Positions 1-6,159 of a stretch of 10,370 nucleotides of DNA are shown here, piece after piece (position 1 is the first letter of the stretch; each line of letters begins with the position of its first letter). The translations under genes were made by a program, and so were the position numbers. Where the stretch lies: contig CAJOIG010000113.1 in assembly GCA_905234575.1 (NCBI GenBank), positions 1 through 10,370 on the forward strand. Direction: 5' to 3'. The notes below the pieces were generated by a model, which worked only from the letters and a program-made list of their open reading frames with translations, ran no database searches and was not told the DNA's origin. This DNA is from an uncultured Oscillospiraceae bacterium. Its GTDB lineage: Bacteria > Bacillota > Clostridia > Oscillospirales > Oscillospiraceae.

Positions 1-1482
1 CGCTACGGCGAGACCTCCGGCTACATCGCCTACGCCGACGCCGGCGTGAACGACTACGCCTACGGCTCCGCCTGGTACTCTCCCGACTACCTCGGCATCA
101 TCACCACCGGTACCGTCACCATGGCGGAGAACAGCTACGGCTGGTCCGGCCGCATCGGCTTCATGAGCCACTCCGGCGGCGGCACCTCCGGCCATGGCAC
201 CCTGAACGTCTCCGACTCCAGCTTCGACATCCAGGACATCTTCGCCGTCACCCAGCTCAAGGGCACCTACACCACCAGCGTGACCCTCGACAACGTGGAC
301 GTCGCCCTGGCCGGAAACGGCAGCGACATCCTCTACCTCCAGGTGAACTCCGACGACAACGCCGGCGGCCCCGGCAACACCTCGAACACCATCACCGACC
401 TCACCTACGACGAGTACCTGACCTGCGAGGCCGCCTCCGGCGAGCCCGACAAGGACGCCTGCGACCTGAGCATCGCCGACTCCCACATCCAGGGCAACAT
501 CTATAACGCCGCCAACGACGACGGCGTGGGCCTCGTGGTCACCCTCGACAACACCGAGATCGACGGCGCCATCTCCTCCGCCTGGAGCTATCACGTCGAT
601 CCCGACGGCGCTCCCTACGACCAGACCGAGTTTGCCTGCGACTCCTACACCGGCACCCGGGACGGCGCGAACGGCGTGTACGACTACACCCTGTACCTGC
701 GCGTGAACGCCGAGCCCGCCCCCACCGTGAACAACCCCGTCTCCCTCACCATGCAGAACGGCGCGAAGTGGATGGTCACCGGCGACAACTACCTCGCCTC
801 CCTCACCATCGACGAGAGCTCCAGCATCCTGGGCATGGGCGTGACCATGACCGTGAACGGCAAGGAGACCCCCATCGAGCCGGGCACCTACACCGGCGCG
901 ATCGTCCTCTCCGCCGGCGCGGCTCCCGCCCGTCCCGCGGGCGACGCGGAGATGAAGGCCCCCGTCATCGGCGAGGCCGCCCAGCTCGCCGCGGCCTCCG
1001 CCGAAGCCGCCGCGCCCGCCTTCGAGGCGACCGATTCCTTCGAGCCCTTCCCCGTGGAGGTGGGCGACGGCATGACCCTGCCCTTCTCCTCCGTGGAGCT
1101 CGCGGTCAGCGACGGCGCGGTGTCCATCTACATCCCCGACACCCAGAAGCTCATCGAGTGCGTCATCCAGAACGGCCAGTGGATCATGGAGGGCTCCGAC
1201 TTCGTGGACGACGCCATCATCGCCGCCGCAAAGGCCCTGTACGAGGGCGGCTCCGCCGCTCCCGCCGCCTCCGGCGAGGCGTCCGGCGAGAGCCGCTGGG
1301 ACGCCTGGATCGCATACCTGAAGGGTCTCGTGGACGACCAGATCGCGGACATCGCCGACCGGGTCATCATGGAGCTCGACGAGGCGAAGGAGGAGGACTA
1401 TCCCGGCATGCTCGACGGGACGGTCTTCGGCGTGTTCGCCTTCGCCTACGGCGCGACGCCCTACGAGGATTTCCAGGGCTGA
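1..1482 (+). CDS. Large secreted-type beta-solenoid protein, 3' part (5' end outside window)
   Basis: The frame is open from base 1 and ends at TGA 1480-1482, giving 493 visible residues; the true start lies upstream, and the GTG at 46 is only an internal valine. Roughly the first 300 residues are rich in Thr, Ser, Asn, Asp and Gly. They carry loosely repeated beta-strand units (GTLNVSDSSFD, SVTLDNVDVAL, LSIADSHIQGN, VVTLDNTEIDG), the pattern of right-handed beta-helix or adhesin-like surface proteins. An Ala/Pro-rich linker follows (about residues 300-340), then a small beta-rich segment and a second Ala/Ser/Gly linker. A C-terminal helical segment comes last, starting with WDAWIAYL and ending in YEDFQG. 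No LPXTG motif or membrane anchor is visible at the C-terminus, so any attachment or signal peptide must lie in the missing part. The ligand or substrate is unknown. A perfect terminator hairpin follows the stop. The fold class is an inference from composition and repeat rhythm. Confidence 0.7.
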   Translation, partial: RYGETSGYIAYADAGVNDYAYGSAWYSPDYLGIITTGTVTMAENSYGWSGRIGFMSHSGGGTSGHGTLNVSDSSFDIQDIFAVTQLKGTYTTSVTLDNVDVALAGNGSDILYLQVNSDDNAGGPGNTSNTITDLTYDEYLTCEAASGEPDKDACDLSIADSHIQGNIYNAANDDGVGLVVTLDNTEIDGAISSAWSYHVDPDGAPYDQTEFACDSYTGTRDGANGVYDYTLYLRVNAEPAPTVNNPVSLTMQNGAKWMVTGDNYLASLTIDESSSILGMGVTMTVNGKETPIEPGTYTGAIVLSAGAAPARPAGDAEMKAPVIGEAAQLAAASAEAAAPAFEATDSFEPFPVEVGDGMTLPFSSVELAVSDGAVSIYIPDTQKLIECVIQNGQWIMEGSDFVDDAIIAAAKALYEGGSAAPAASGEASGESRWDAWIAYLKGLVDDQIADIADRVIMELDEAKEEDYPGMLDGTVFGVFAFAYGATPYEDFQG

Positions 1483-1498
1483 CCCCAAAACGTTTTTT

Positions 1499-1540
1499 CC
1501 CGCCGACGGACAGAGATCCGTCGGCGGGACTTCGTTTTTT
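1499..1540 (+). terminator. Intrinsic terminator of the beta-solenoid gene
   Basis: A perfect 12-bp stem (CCCGCCGACGGA at 1499-1510 with TCCGTCGGCGGG at 1517-1528) encloses a 6-base loop. A T-run follows at 1535-1540. It lies 16 bases after the stop codon and closes the upstream transcript. Confidence 0.88.
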
Positions 1541-1543
1541 CTG

Positions 1544-1572
1544 TGGATTTTTTCACGGAAGTGTGCTACGAT
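1544..1572 (+). promoter_or_regulatory. Probable extended -10 promoter for the small gene
   Basis: An extended -10 element, TGCTACGAT, lies at 1564-1572 (-10 hexamer TACGAT at 1567-1572). At 17-bp spacing it has only a weak -35 (TGGATT, 1544-1549). It sits directly after the upstream terminator and before the ribosome binding site of the 79-aa gene, where a promoter is expected. Transcription would begin near 1579, which argues against the ATG at 1571 as the start codon. Confidence 0.45.
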
Positions 1573-1603
1573 GGACAGAGAACGACCGGAAGGGGTGCGG
1601 CGC

Positions 1604-1843
1604 ATGAGAAACGACCGCGATGTGGAGAAATTCGTCGCCCAGCTCGGGCTGAAGCACGGGTCCCGGCAGGCGGTGGTCCAGTACGGGCGGGGCCTGCTCG
1701 ACGGCATGCACATGGCCTATGTGACCGTTGCCCGGAAGCTGTACAGCCTCGGAAAAAACGACCAGGAGATCCGGCAGGTGCTCAGCGACGTGACGGACGT
1801 CAAGGAGCTCAAGGACATCCTGGCCGAAGCCCGCGGCGAGTGA
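1604..1843 (+). CDS. Small cytoplasmic protein of unknown function, 79 aa
   Basis: I do not recognise this protein. It is charged and predicted mostly helical, with no signal peptide or membrane segment. Near the C-terminus it has a pattern (KLYSLGKNDQEIRQVLSDVTDVKELKD, described here in pieces: a KLYSLGKNDQEI helix, a turn, then VLSDVTDVKELKDI). This resembles the short helix-turn-helix tails in which a 'GKSDEEI' segment precedes a recognition-like helix, but that is only a resemblance. The start at 1604 is chosen because GGAAGGGG at 1588-1595 lies 8 bases upstream. The in-frame ATG at 1571 overlaps the likely -10 box and would add 11 residues. The gene is monocistronic, with its own probable promoter and a terminator right after the stop. 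It converges on folD. Confidence 0.72.
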   Translation: MRNDRDVEKFVAQLGLKHGSRQAVVQYGRGLLDGMHMAYVTVARKLYSLGKNDQEIRQVLSDVTDVKELKDILAEARGE

Positions 1844-1847
1844 TACG

Positions 1848-1890
1848 GCCTCCCGCTGCCCCGGAGAGGGGACGGCGAGAGGCTTTTTTT
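1848..1890 (+). terminator. Intrinsic terminator of the 79-aa gene
   Basis: A long imperfect GC-rich hairpin starts with GGCCTC at 1848 and closes with GAGGC ending at 1883. The outer GCCTC/GAGGC pairs, an internal CGC/GCG block and CCCC/GGGG near the loop are visible. Seven T residues follow at 1884-1890. On the minus strand the hairpin is not followed by a T-run, so it is not a clear terminator for the converging folD transcript. Confidence 0.82.
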
Positions 1891-1909
1891 GTCCTTTATC
1901 GCCTTTTTA

Positions 1910-2758
1910 TCAGGCGCTGCGCTCCGCGGCCTCGACCACATGAGAGGCGAGGACGGCCGTCGTCACCGCGCCGACGCCGCCCGGGACCGGCGTGATCCCG
2001 GCGACGACCGCCGCGGCCTCGCCGGTGCGCACGTCTCCGCAGAGGGACCCGTCCCCGGCGGCGTGGATGCCCACGTCCGCCACCGCCTGGCCCGGCGCAA
2101 AATGCTCGGTTCCAAAGAAGCCCCGCTTTCCCACCGCCGCGACCACGATGTCTGCCCCCCGGGTGACGGAAGCGAGGTCTCGGGTATGGCTGTGGCAGAC
2201 CGTCACCGTCGCCCCGGCGGCCAGCAGCAGCATCGACAGCGGGCGCCCCACCACCAGGGACCGGCCCGCCACCACGGCGTTCGCACCGTCGAGCTTTACG
2301 CCGTAATGCCGCAGGAGCACCACCACCGCCTCCGCCGTGCAGGGGGCAAAGCCCGTCCCCGTCCCGGCGAACACCCCGGCGAGGGACCCGTCCGTCACGC
2401 CGTCCACGTCCTTCTCCGGGGCCTGGGCCCGGCGCACAGCCTCGTCGTCGATGTGCCCCGGCAGGGGCCGGAACAGCAGCACGCCGTGGACGCTGCCGTC
2501 CCCGTTCAGCTCCCGCAATACGGCGATCAGCTCCGCCGTGGACGCCGTCTCCGGCAGGACGACGGAGCGCGTCTCCACGCCGCAGCTCTGGCAGCGCTTC
2601 ACCGCGGCCCGCTCATAGGCTAGATCGTCCTCCCGCGCGCCCACGCGCACGAGAGCCAGCGTCGGTGCGATCCCCCGGTCCCGCAGGACCGCCGCCCGTG
2701 CGGCCGTCTTCTCGGTCAGCGCCTTCGCCGCCGGCGCGCCCTTCCACAGCTCCGCCAT
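1910..2758 (-). CDS. folD: FolD-type methylene-tetrahydrofolate dehydrogenase lacking the cyclohydrolase lysine
   Basis: This 282-aa protein matches FolD in length and layout. FolD oxidises 5,10-methylene-THF to methenyl-THF with NAD(P)+ and normally also hydrolyses it to 10-formyl-THF in the cytosol. Family landmarks are the KDVDG motif (116-120), the PCT segment (139-141), the dinucleotide loop GRSLVVGRP (165-173) and the C-terminal ITPVPGGVG motif. The first active-site motif is altered. Where the family has Y-x3-K-x-K it reads YERAAVKRC, with Tyr48 and Lys54 kept but Ala52 in the place of the catalytic lysine (human Lys56). The Gln of the QLPLP motif is Phe96 (LLFRPLP). From established FolD biochemistry, loss of that lysine removes cyclohydrolase but not dehydrogenase activity. 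The gene starts one base after the fchA stop, with AGGAGG inside the fchA end, so the two are translationally coupled. I expect a monofunctional dehydrogenase working with FchA. Confidence 0.93.
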   Translation of the reverse strand: MAELWKGAPAAKALTEKTAARAAVLRDRGIAPTLALVRVGAREDDLAYERAAVKRCQSCGVETRSVVLPETASTAELIAVLRELNGDGSVHGVLLFRPLPGHIDDEAVRRAQAPEKDVDGVTDGSLAGVFAGTGTGFAPCTAEAVVVLLRHYGVKLDGANAVVAGRSLVVGRPLSMLLLAAGATVTVCHSHTRDLASVTRGADIVVAAVGKRGFFGTEHFAPGQAVADVGIHAAGDGSLCGDVRTGEAAAVVAGITPVPGGVGAVTTAVLASHVVEAAERSA

Positions 2759-2759
2759 C

Positions 2760-3377
2760 TCAGCAATACCTCCTGTAGATCTCCTCGTAGACCTTCTCGG
2801 CCCGCTTCCAGTACTCGTCCACCAGCGTGTCCACCTCGCGGTTCACTTCGTCCGCGTAGTCCCGGCGCTGCATGAGCTTCGTGTTCACCTTCACGTTGAT
2901 CGCCGCGCCGTACATCGCGCCCCAGGCCAGCACCGCGCCGGTGGCGGCGTCCGATGCCATCATGACGGACCCCTTCGCCGCGAACTGCTCCTGGAGCTCG
3001 ATGACCTCGCAGCACAGGCGCAGGATCCGCATGGGCGCGTCCGCCGCGCGGCGCAGGCACGCCTCCAGGACATCGTCCCGATCCGGCGCGTCCTTCGGCA
3101 GGGAATAGGCCCGGCTGAGCGGCTCAAAAGCCGCGGCGTCCTCGTCCACCGCCCGCAGGAGCTTCCGGGAGAGGCTCTCCGCCCGCTCCGTCAGCACGAG
3201 CATCTCCTGCTCCACCTCGGCGTATTTCTTCTTGCCGACGGTGAGGTTCCCCACCATCGCGCCGAGCGCCGCCGCGAGCGCGCCCGTGAGCGCCGAGGCG
3301 CCGCCGCCGCCCGGCACAGCGTCCTTCGACGCCAGACGGGCCGCGAACGCGGTCAGCGACTGTTCCCTGAGCTCCAT
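2760..3377 (-). CDS. fchA: Methenyl-tetrahydrofolate cyclohydrolase, cyclodeaminase family (FchA)
   Basis: This 205-aa protein belongs to the formiminotransferase-cyclodeaminase C-terminal family. In clostridia and acetogens, stand-alone members (FchA) hydrolyse 5,10-methenyl-THF to 10-formyl-THF. Recognisable blocks are VPGGGGASAL (residues 21-30), the MVGNLTVGKKKYAEVE stretch after it, the VDEDAAAF helix, the LPKDAP loop, and the later SDAATGAVLA and AINVKVN segments, all in family order. The length is usual for FchA. The start at 3377 is preferred over an in-frame ATG at 3407: GGGAGG at 3386-3391 lies 8 bases upstream, and the promoter would start transcription near 3409, almost on top of the longer start. 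It is the first gene of a two-gene operon with folD, whose own cyclohydrolase centre is missing a key lysine. An alternative cyclodeaminase role is less likely because no histidine-degradation genes are nearby. Confidence 0.92.
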   Translation of the reverse strand: MELREQSLTAFAARLASKDAVPGGGGASALTGALAAALGAMVGNLTVGKKKYAEVEQEMLVLTERAESLSRKLLRAVDEDAAAFEPLSRAYSLPKDAPDRDDVLEACLRRAADAPMRILRLCCEVIELQEQFAAKGSVMMASDAATGAVLAWGAMYGAAINVKVNTKLMQRRDYADEVNREVDTLVDEYWKRAEKVYEEIYRRYC

Positions 3378-3385
3378 CGAATCGA

Positions 3386-3391
3386 CCTCCC
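3386..3391 (-). promoter_or_regulatory. Ribosome binding site deciding the fchA start
   Basis: GGGAGG on the minus strand lies 8 bases before the ATG at 3377. It is the only good Shine-Dalgarno sequence near either candidate start, and it fixes the shorter fchA product. Confidence 0.8.
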
Positions 3392-3415
3392 GGTTTCCAT
3401 AATCCATTTTCCGTC

Positions 3416-3445
3416 ATTATACCACAGCCGGCGAGGCCTTGACCA
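3416..3445 (-). promoter_or_regulatory. Promoter of the fchA-folD operon
   Basis: On the minus strand the -10 is a perfect TATAAT (3421-3416) preceded by TGTGG. The -35 is TGGTCA (3445-3440) at 18-bp spacing. Transcription would start near 3409, leaving a leader of about 32 bases before the ATG at 3377, too short for a riboswitch. Confidence 0.8.
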
Positions 3446-3479
3446 CCCATTGTCGATAAAATAATTAGCGCACAGACGG

Positions 3480-3508
3480 TTGCAAATCACGGCCCGGCAT
3501 GGTACAAT
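3480..3508 (+). promoter_or_regulatory. Distal candidate promoter P1 of the SDR1-dehydratase operon
   Basis: TTGCAA (3480-3485) and an extended -10, TGGTACAAT (3500-3508), are separated by 17 bp. Transcription would begin near 3515, just before a perfect palindrome at 3519-3532 that could block it. Confidence 0.6.
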
Positions 3509-3518
3509 CTGTACAATG

Positions 3519-3532
3519 ATTAGCTGACTAAT
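3519..3532. promoter_or_regulatory. Candidate repressor operator, ATTAG-N4-CTAAT
   Basis: ATTAGCTGACTAAT is a perfect 5+5 inverted repeat with a 4-base centre, just downstream of the P1 start site. The TTAG...CTAA form resembles operators of MarR-family regulators. This is a family resemblance only, and no regulator gene is in the window. Confidence 0.5.
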
Positions 3533-3548
3533 TGATAATATTTGTCAC

Positions 3549-3577
3549 TTGTGCAAATTGCAATTCTCTGGTATCAT
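3549..3577 (+). promoter_or_regulatory. Proximal candidate promoter P2 of the SDR1-dehydratase operon
   Basis: The extended -10 TGGTATCAT (3569-3577) has a weak -35, TTGTGC (3549-3554), at 17-bp spacing. The start site would be near 3584, about 38 bases before the SDR1 start codon. Confidence 0.55.
3552..3562. promoter_or_regulatory. Palindrome TGCAA-A-TTGCA inside promoter P2
   Basis: TGCAAATTGCA is a perfect 5+5 inverted repeat with a single central base. It overlaps the -35 and spacer of P2, where a bound protein would block RNA polymerase. A related half-site (TTGCAAAT) forms the -35 of P1 at 3480-3487. The function is inferred from position. Confidence 0.35.
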
Positions 3578-3587
3578 ACAAATGTAT
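3576..3587. promoter_or_regulatory. Palindrome ATACA-AA-TGTAT at the P2 start site
   Basis: ATACAAATGTAT is a perfect 5+5 inverted repeat with a 2-base centre. It covers the end of the P2 -10 and the expected start site. It could be an operator, but the region is AT-rich and short palindromes also arise there by chance. Confidence 0.35.
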
Positions 3588-3621
3588 AAAAATAATTAAA
3601 TGGGAAACGAGGTACACAGCC

Positions 3622-4407
3622 ATGAATCTCCCCAGCTATGAACTGACCGGCAAGGTCGCCATCATCACCGGCTCCACCCGCGGCATCGGCCGCGCTATCG
3701 CCGTCGCCATGGGCAAGCTCGGCGCGAAGGTCGTCGTCACCGGACGCAAGCAGCCCGCCTGCGACCAGGCCGTGGCAGAGCTCGCCGCCGACGGCATCGA
3801 GGCTCTCGGCGTCGCCTGCGAGGTCACGAAGGCCGAGGACCGCGAGGCCCTCATCGCCAAGACCGTCGAGAAATTCGGCCGGGTCGACATCCTGGTGAAC
3901 AACGCCGGCCTCGGCGGCCAGCCCAAGAAGATGATCGACATGGACGAGCAGTACTTCGACAACTACATCGACGCGGACCTGAAGGGCCTGTACTTCATGA
4001 GCCAGCTCGCCGCCCGGCAGATGAAGGCCCAGGGCCGCGAGGGCGCCGAGAACCCCTACCGCATCATCAACCTCGCCTCCGCCGCCGGCATCAAGGCCCC
4101 CATCGGCGACACCGTCTACGGCGCCTGCAAGGCCGCCGTCGCCCACCTGACCCGCATCATGGCGAACGAGCTTGCCCGCTTCGGCATCCTCTGCAACTCC
4201 GTCGCTCCCGGCTACGTCCTCACCGACATGACGAAGGACGTCATGGCCGACGAGAAGAACGTCGCCGCCGTCACCCGCATGATCTCCGTCCGCCGCTACG
4301 CGCAGCCCGAGGAGATCGCCTCCGTCATCGCCTTCCTCGCCTCCGACGCGGCGGGCTACGTCACCGGCGTCCTCATCCCCGTGGACGGCGGCATGACCAT
4401 CAACTGA
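3622..4407 (+). CDS. Short-chain dehydrogenase/reductase (SDR1), FabG-like
   Basis: This 261-aa classical SDR would oxidise or reduce an alcohol/ketone with a nicotinamide cofactor in the cytosol. Visible are the cofactor loop TGSTRGIG (16-23), NNAG (93-96), and the catalytic Ser153, Tyr166 and Lys170 (YGACK), ending in the usual VDGGMTIN. Arg42 follows beta strand 2 (VVVTGRK) with no acidic residue there, which favours NADP(H). The fourth tetrad residue, normally Asn in an 'NLKG' motif, is Asp119 (DADLKG). The start is the ATG with GAGG 9 bases upstream; an upstream in-frame extension to 3532 runs through promoter DNA and has no ribosome binding site. It is the first gene of the operon with the two AbfD-type dehydratases, so its substrate is probably a hydroxy or oxo acid, or acyl-CoA, of the same pathway. 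The exact substrate cannot be read from sequence. Confidence 0.9.
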   Translation: MNLPSYELTGKVAIITGSTRGIGRAIAVAMGKLGAKVVVTGRKQPACDQAVAELAADGIEALGVACEVTKAEDREALIAKTVEKFGRVDILVNNAGLGGQPKKMIDMDEQYFDNYIDADLKGLYFMSQLAARQMKAQGREGAENPYRIINLASAAGIKAPIGDTVYGACKAAVAHLTRIMANELARFGILCNSVAPGYVLTDMTKDVMADEKNVAAVTRMISVRRYAQPEEIASVIAFLASDAAGYVTGVLIPVDGGMTIN

Positions 4408-4436
4408 TTTTTTGCTTCGCACCTGCAGCGCTATGG

Positions 4437-4457
4437 ACCGGGCTTTTTGCGCCCGGT
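4437..4457 (+). other. Intercistronic hairpin between SDR1 and the first dehydratase
   Basis: A perfect 7-bp stem (ACCGGGC at 4437-4443, GCCCGGT at 4451-4457) has a 7-base loop. No T-run follows, so it is not a standard terminator. It may be a processing or mRNA-stability element within the 94-base gap. The gap otherwise holds only the AGGAGG at 4487-4492 that serves the next gene. Confidence 0.45.
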
Positions 4458-4501
4458 AACGGAACGCTCACTCTCATTATTCTTTCAGGAGGAAGATCCC
4501 G

Positions 4502-6112
4502 ATGCCCGAGAAATACATTGGCACCTACGAGCAGTACAAGGCCCGCCTGCTGGCCATGAAGCCGAACGTCTACCTGCACGGCAAGAAGGTGGACCGCTCG
4601 AACGGCAAGCAGGGCGCCGAGCGCGACCTGGCCGACTGGATCGTCGGCGGCACCTACGTCATGAAGCAGTGCTACGACACCGCGAACGACCCCCGCTATG
4701 CCGACGTCTGCATCGCCGAGTCCAACATTCCCGGCATGGAGGGCGCGCTCATCAACCGCTCCACCAACATCCATCACAGCCGGGAGGACCTGCTGAAGAA
4801 GCAGCTCATGACCCGCCTCATCTGCCACCGCGTCGGCGGCTGCATGCAGCGCTGCATGGGCTCCGACGCTCTGAACGCCCTCTACTCCGTCACCTACGAC
4901 TGCGACGAGGCCTGCGGCACCGAGTACCACCAGCGTCTTTTGAAGTACATCGCCTACTGCCAGAAGAACGACCTCATCTGCAACTGCGCCCAGACCGACG
5001 TGAAGGGCTCCCGCAACCCCAAGTACAAGCGCGCCCACATGCAGCCCGACCCCGACCAGTTCTTCCATGTCGTGGAGAAGGACGTGGACGGCGTCGGCCT
5101 GGACGGGAAGCCCTGCAAGGGCATCATCGTCCGCGGCGCCAAGATCTGCAACTCCTGCGCCCCCTACGTCGACGAGATCATCGCCCTGCCCACGAAGTTC
5201 ATGAGCCCGGACGACAGCGACTACGCCGTCGCCTTCGCCCTGCCCGCCGACTGGCCCGGCATCAAGCTCATGGCCCTGCCCGGACAGCACCACAAGCGCA
5301 AGTTCCTCGACGCTCCCTGGGCCAAGATCGGCGACGTGGAGTCCCTCACCGTGTTCGACGACGTGTTCGTCCCCTATGAGCGCGTGTTCATGTGCGGCCG
5401 CGACAACGAGGGCGTCTGCCGCTACGCCGGTTATCTCGCCCTGATGTTCGCGCACTATCACCGCCACAGCTACACCGGCTGCAAGACCGCCGTCAGCGAG
5501 GTCATCGCCTCGCAGGCCGCGCTCGTCGCCGATGTGAACGACATCGCGAAGGAGAGCCACGTCCGCTCCAAGCTCTGCGACATCATCCAGACCGCCGAGC
5601 TCGTCTTCGCCGCCGGCCAGCAGTCCGCGCACCGCGCCGTGGAGTTCCCCTCCGGCATCCTCACCAATGCCGGTCGCCGCATCGCGGGCCACAACATCTA
5701 TCACGAGTACGAGATCCTCGCCGACCTCTGCGGCGGCGTGTGCGCCTCCCTCCCGACCGAGGAGAACTTCTTCATGGAAGAGGACAACGTCGGCGCGCTG
5801 TGCAACAAGTACATCGTCCGCAACCCGGCCTACTCAGCGGAGGACACCCACCGCGTCATGCGTATGCTCGAGACGAAGCTCTGCGACCCGTTCGAGGGCG
5901 CCCAGGCGGTCGCCGGCGTGCACGGCGGCGGCTCCCCGCTCATGGAGGAGATCACCCTCATGAGCCGCTACGATCTCGAGGAGCTCAAGAAGATCGCCAA
6001 GTACCTCGCCGGTCTGCCCGGCTACGAGGAGTGCCCGCGCTACGAGCGCGCCGTCCAGACCCCGCGCGCCATGCTGGCGAAGTTCGACGCCGCCAAGGCC
6101 GCGAAGAAATGA
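4502..6112 (+). CDS. 4-hydroxybutyryl-CoA dehydratase family protein, copy 1 (AbfD-like)
   Basis: This 536-aa protein belongs to the HpaB/AbfD flavoprotein family. AbfD uses FAD and one [4Fe-4S] cluster to dehydrate 4-hydroxybutyryl-CoA to crotonyl-CoA by a ketyl-radical route and also isomerises vinylacetyl-CoA. All four cluster ligands known from Clostridium aminobutyricum AbfD (Cys99, Cys103, His292, Cys299) have counterparts: Cys114 and Cys118 in GGCMQRC, His320 and Cys327 in HRHSYTGC. The neighbouring Tyr324 and Lys328 and Glu280 (for Glu257) are also kept. By recalled alignment, AbfD Thr190 is Ser218 and Glu455 is Ala (AVAGVHGGGSP). Extra cysteines appear at 108, 134, 138, 160, 162, 216 and 219. 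It is some 45 residues longer than AbfD, partly in the N-terminal region. The start has AGGAGG 9 bases upstream. The family is secure; the substrate is not, and it may be another 4-hydroxyacyl-CoA. Confidence 0.9.
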   Translation: MPEKYIGTYEQYKARLLAMKPNVYLHGKKVDRSNGKQGAERDLADWIVGGTYVMKQCYDTANDPRYADVCIAESNIPGMEGALINRSTNIHHSREDLLKKQLMTRLICHRVGGCMQRCMGSDALNALYSVTYDCDEACGTEYHQRLLKYIAYCQKNDLICNCAQTDVKGSRNPKYKRAHMQPDPDQFFHVVEKDVDGVGLDGKPCKGIIVRGAKICNSCAPYVDEIIALPTKFMSPDDSDYAVAFALPADWPGIKLMALPGQHHKRKFLDAPWAKIGDVESLTVFDDVFVPYERVFMCGRDNEGVCRYAGYLALMFAHYHRHSYTGCKTAVSEVIASQAALVADVNDIAKESHVRSKLCDIIQTAELVFAAGQQSAHRAVEFPSGILTNAGRRIAGHNIYHEYEILADLCGGVCASLPTEENFFMEEDNVGALCNKYIVRNPAYSAEDTHRVMRMLETKLCDPFEGAQAVAGVHGGGSPLMEEITLMSRYDLEELKKIAKYLAGLPGYEECPRYERAVQTPRAMLAKFDAAKAAKK

Positions 6113-6159
6113 TCCCGTTCCCAAAAATCAATTTATAATACAGACAGGAGAAGAAAAGA

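Noticed and set aside
1848..1890. Bidirectional terminator serving folD as well
   Set aside because: On the minus strand the hairpin lacks a following T-run, so only the plus-strand function is supported.
1889..2623. Plus-strand open frames across folD
   Set aside because: Arg/Pro/His-rich shadow translations opposite a clear FolD; no ribosome binding site.
3378..3415. Riboswitch (e.g. tetrahydrofolate-sensing) upstream of fchA
   Set aside because: The expected leader is only about 30 bases, too short for any known folate riboswitch, and shows no suitable pairing.
3532..3621. N-terminal extension of SDR1 by 30 codons
   Set aside because: It runs through AT-rich promoter DNA with no Shine-Dalgarno sequence. 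The ATG at 3622 has GAGG at good spacing and gives a standard SDR N-terminus.
4400..5704. 434-codon open frame on the minus strand opposite the first dehydratase
   Set aside because: Shadow frame created by the G/C third-position bias; low-complexity Val/Ala/Asp/His-rich translation and no ribosome binding site, opposite a well-conserved gene.
6134..6139. TATAAT between the two dehydratase genes as a promoter
   Set aside because: No -35-like sequence at 16-18 bp (GATCCC at 17 bp). It probably reflects the short AT-rich gap.
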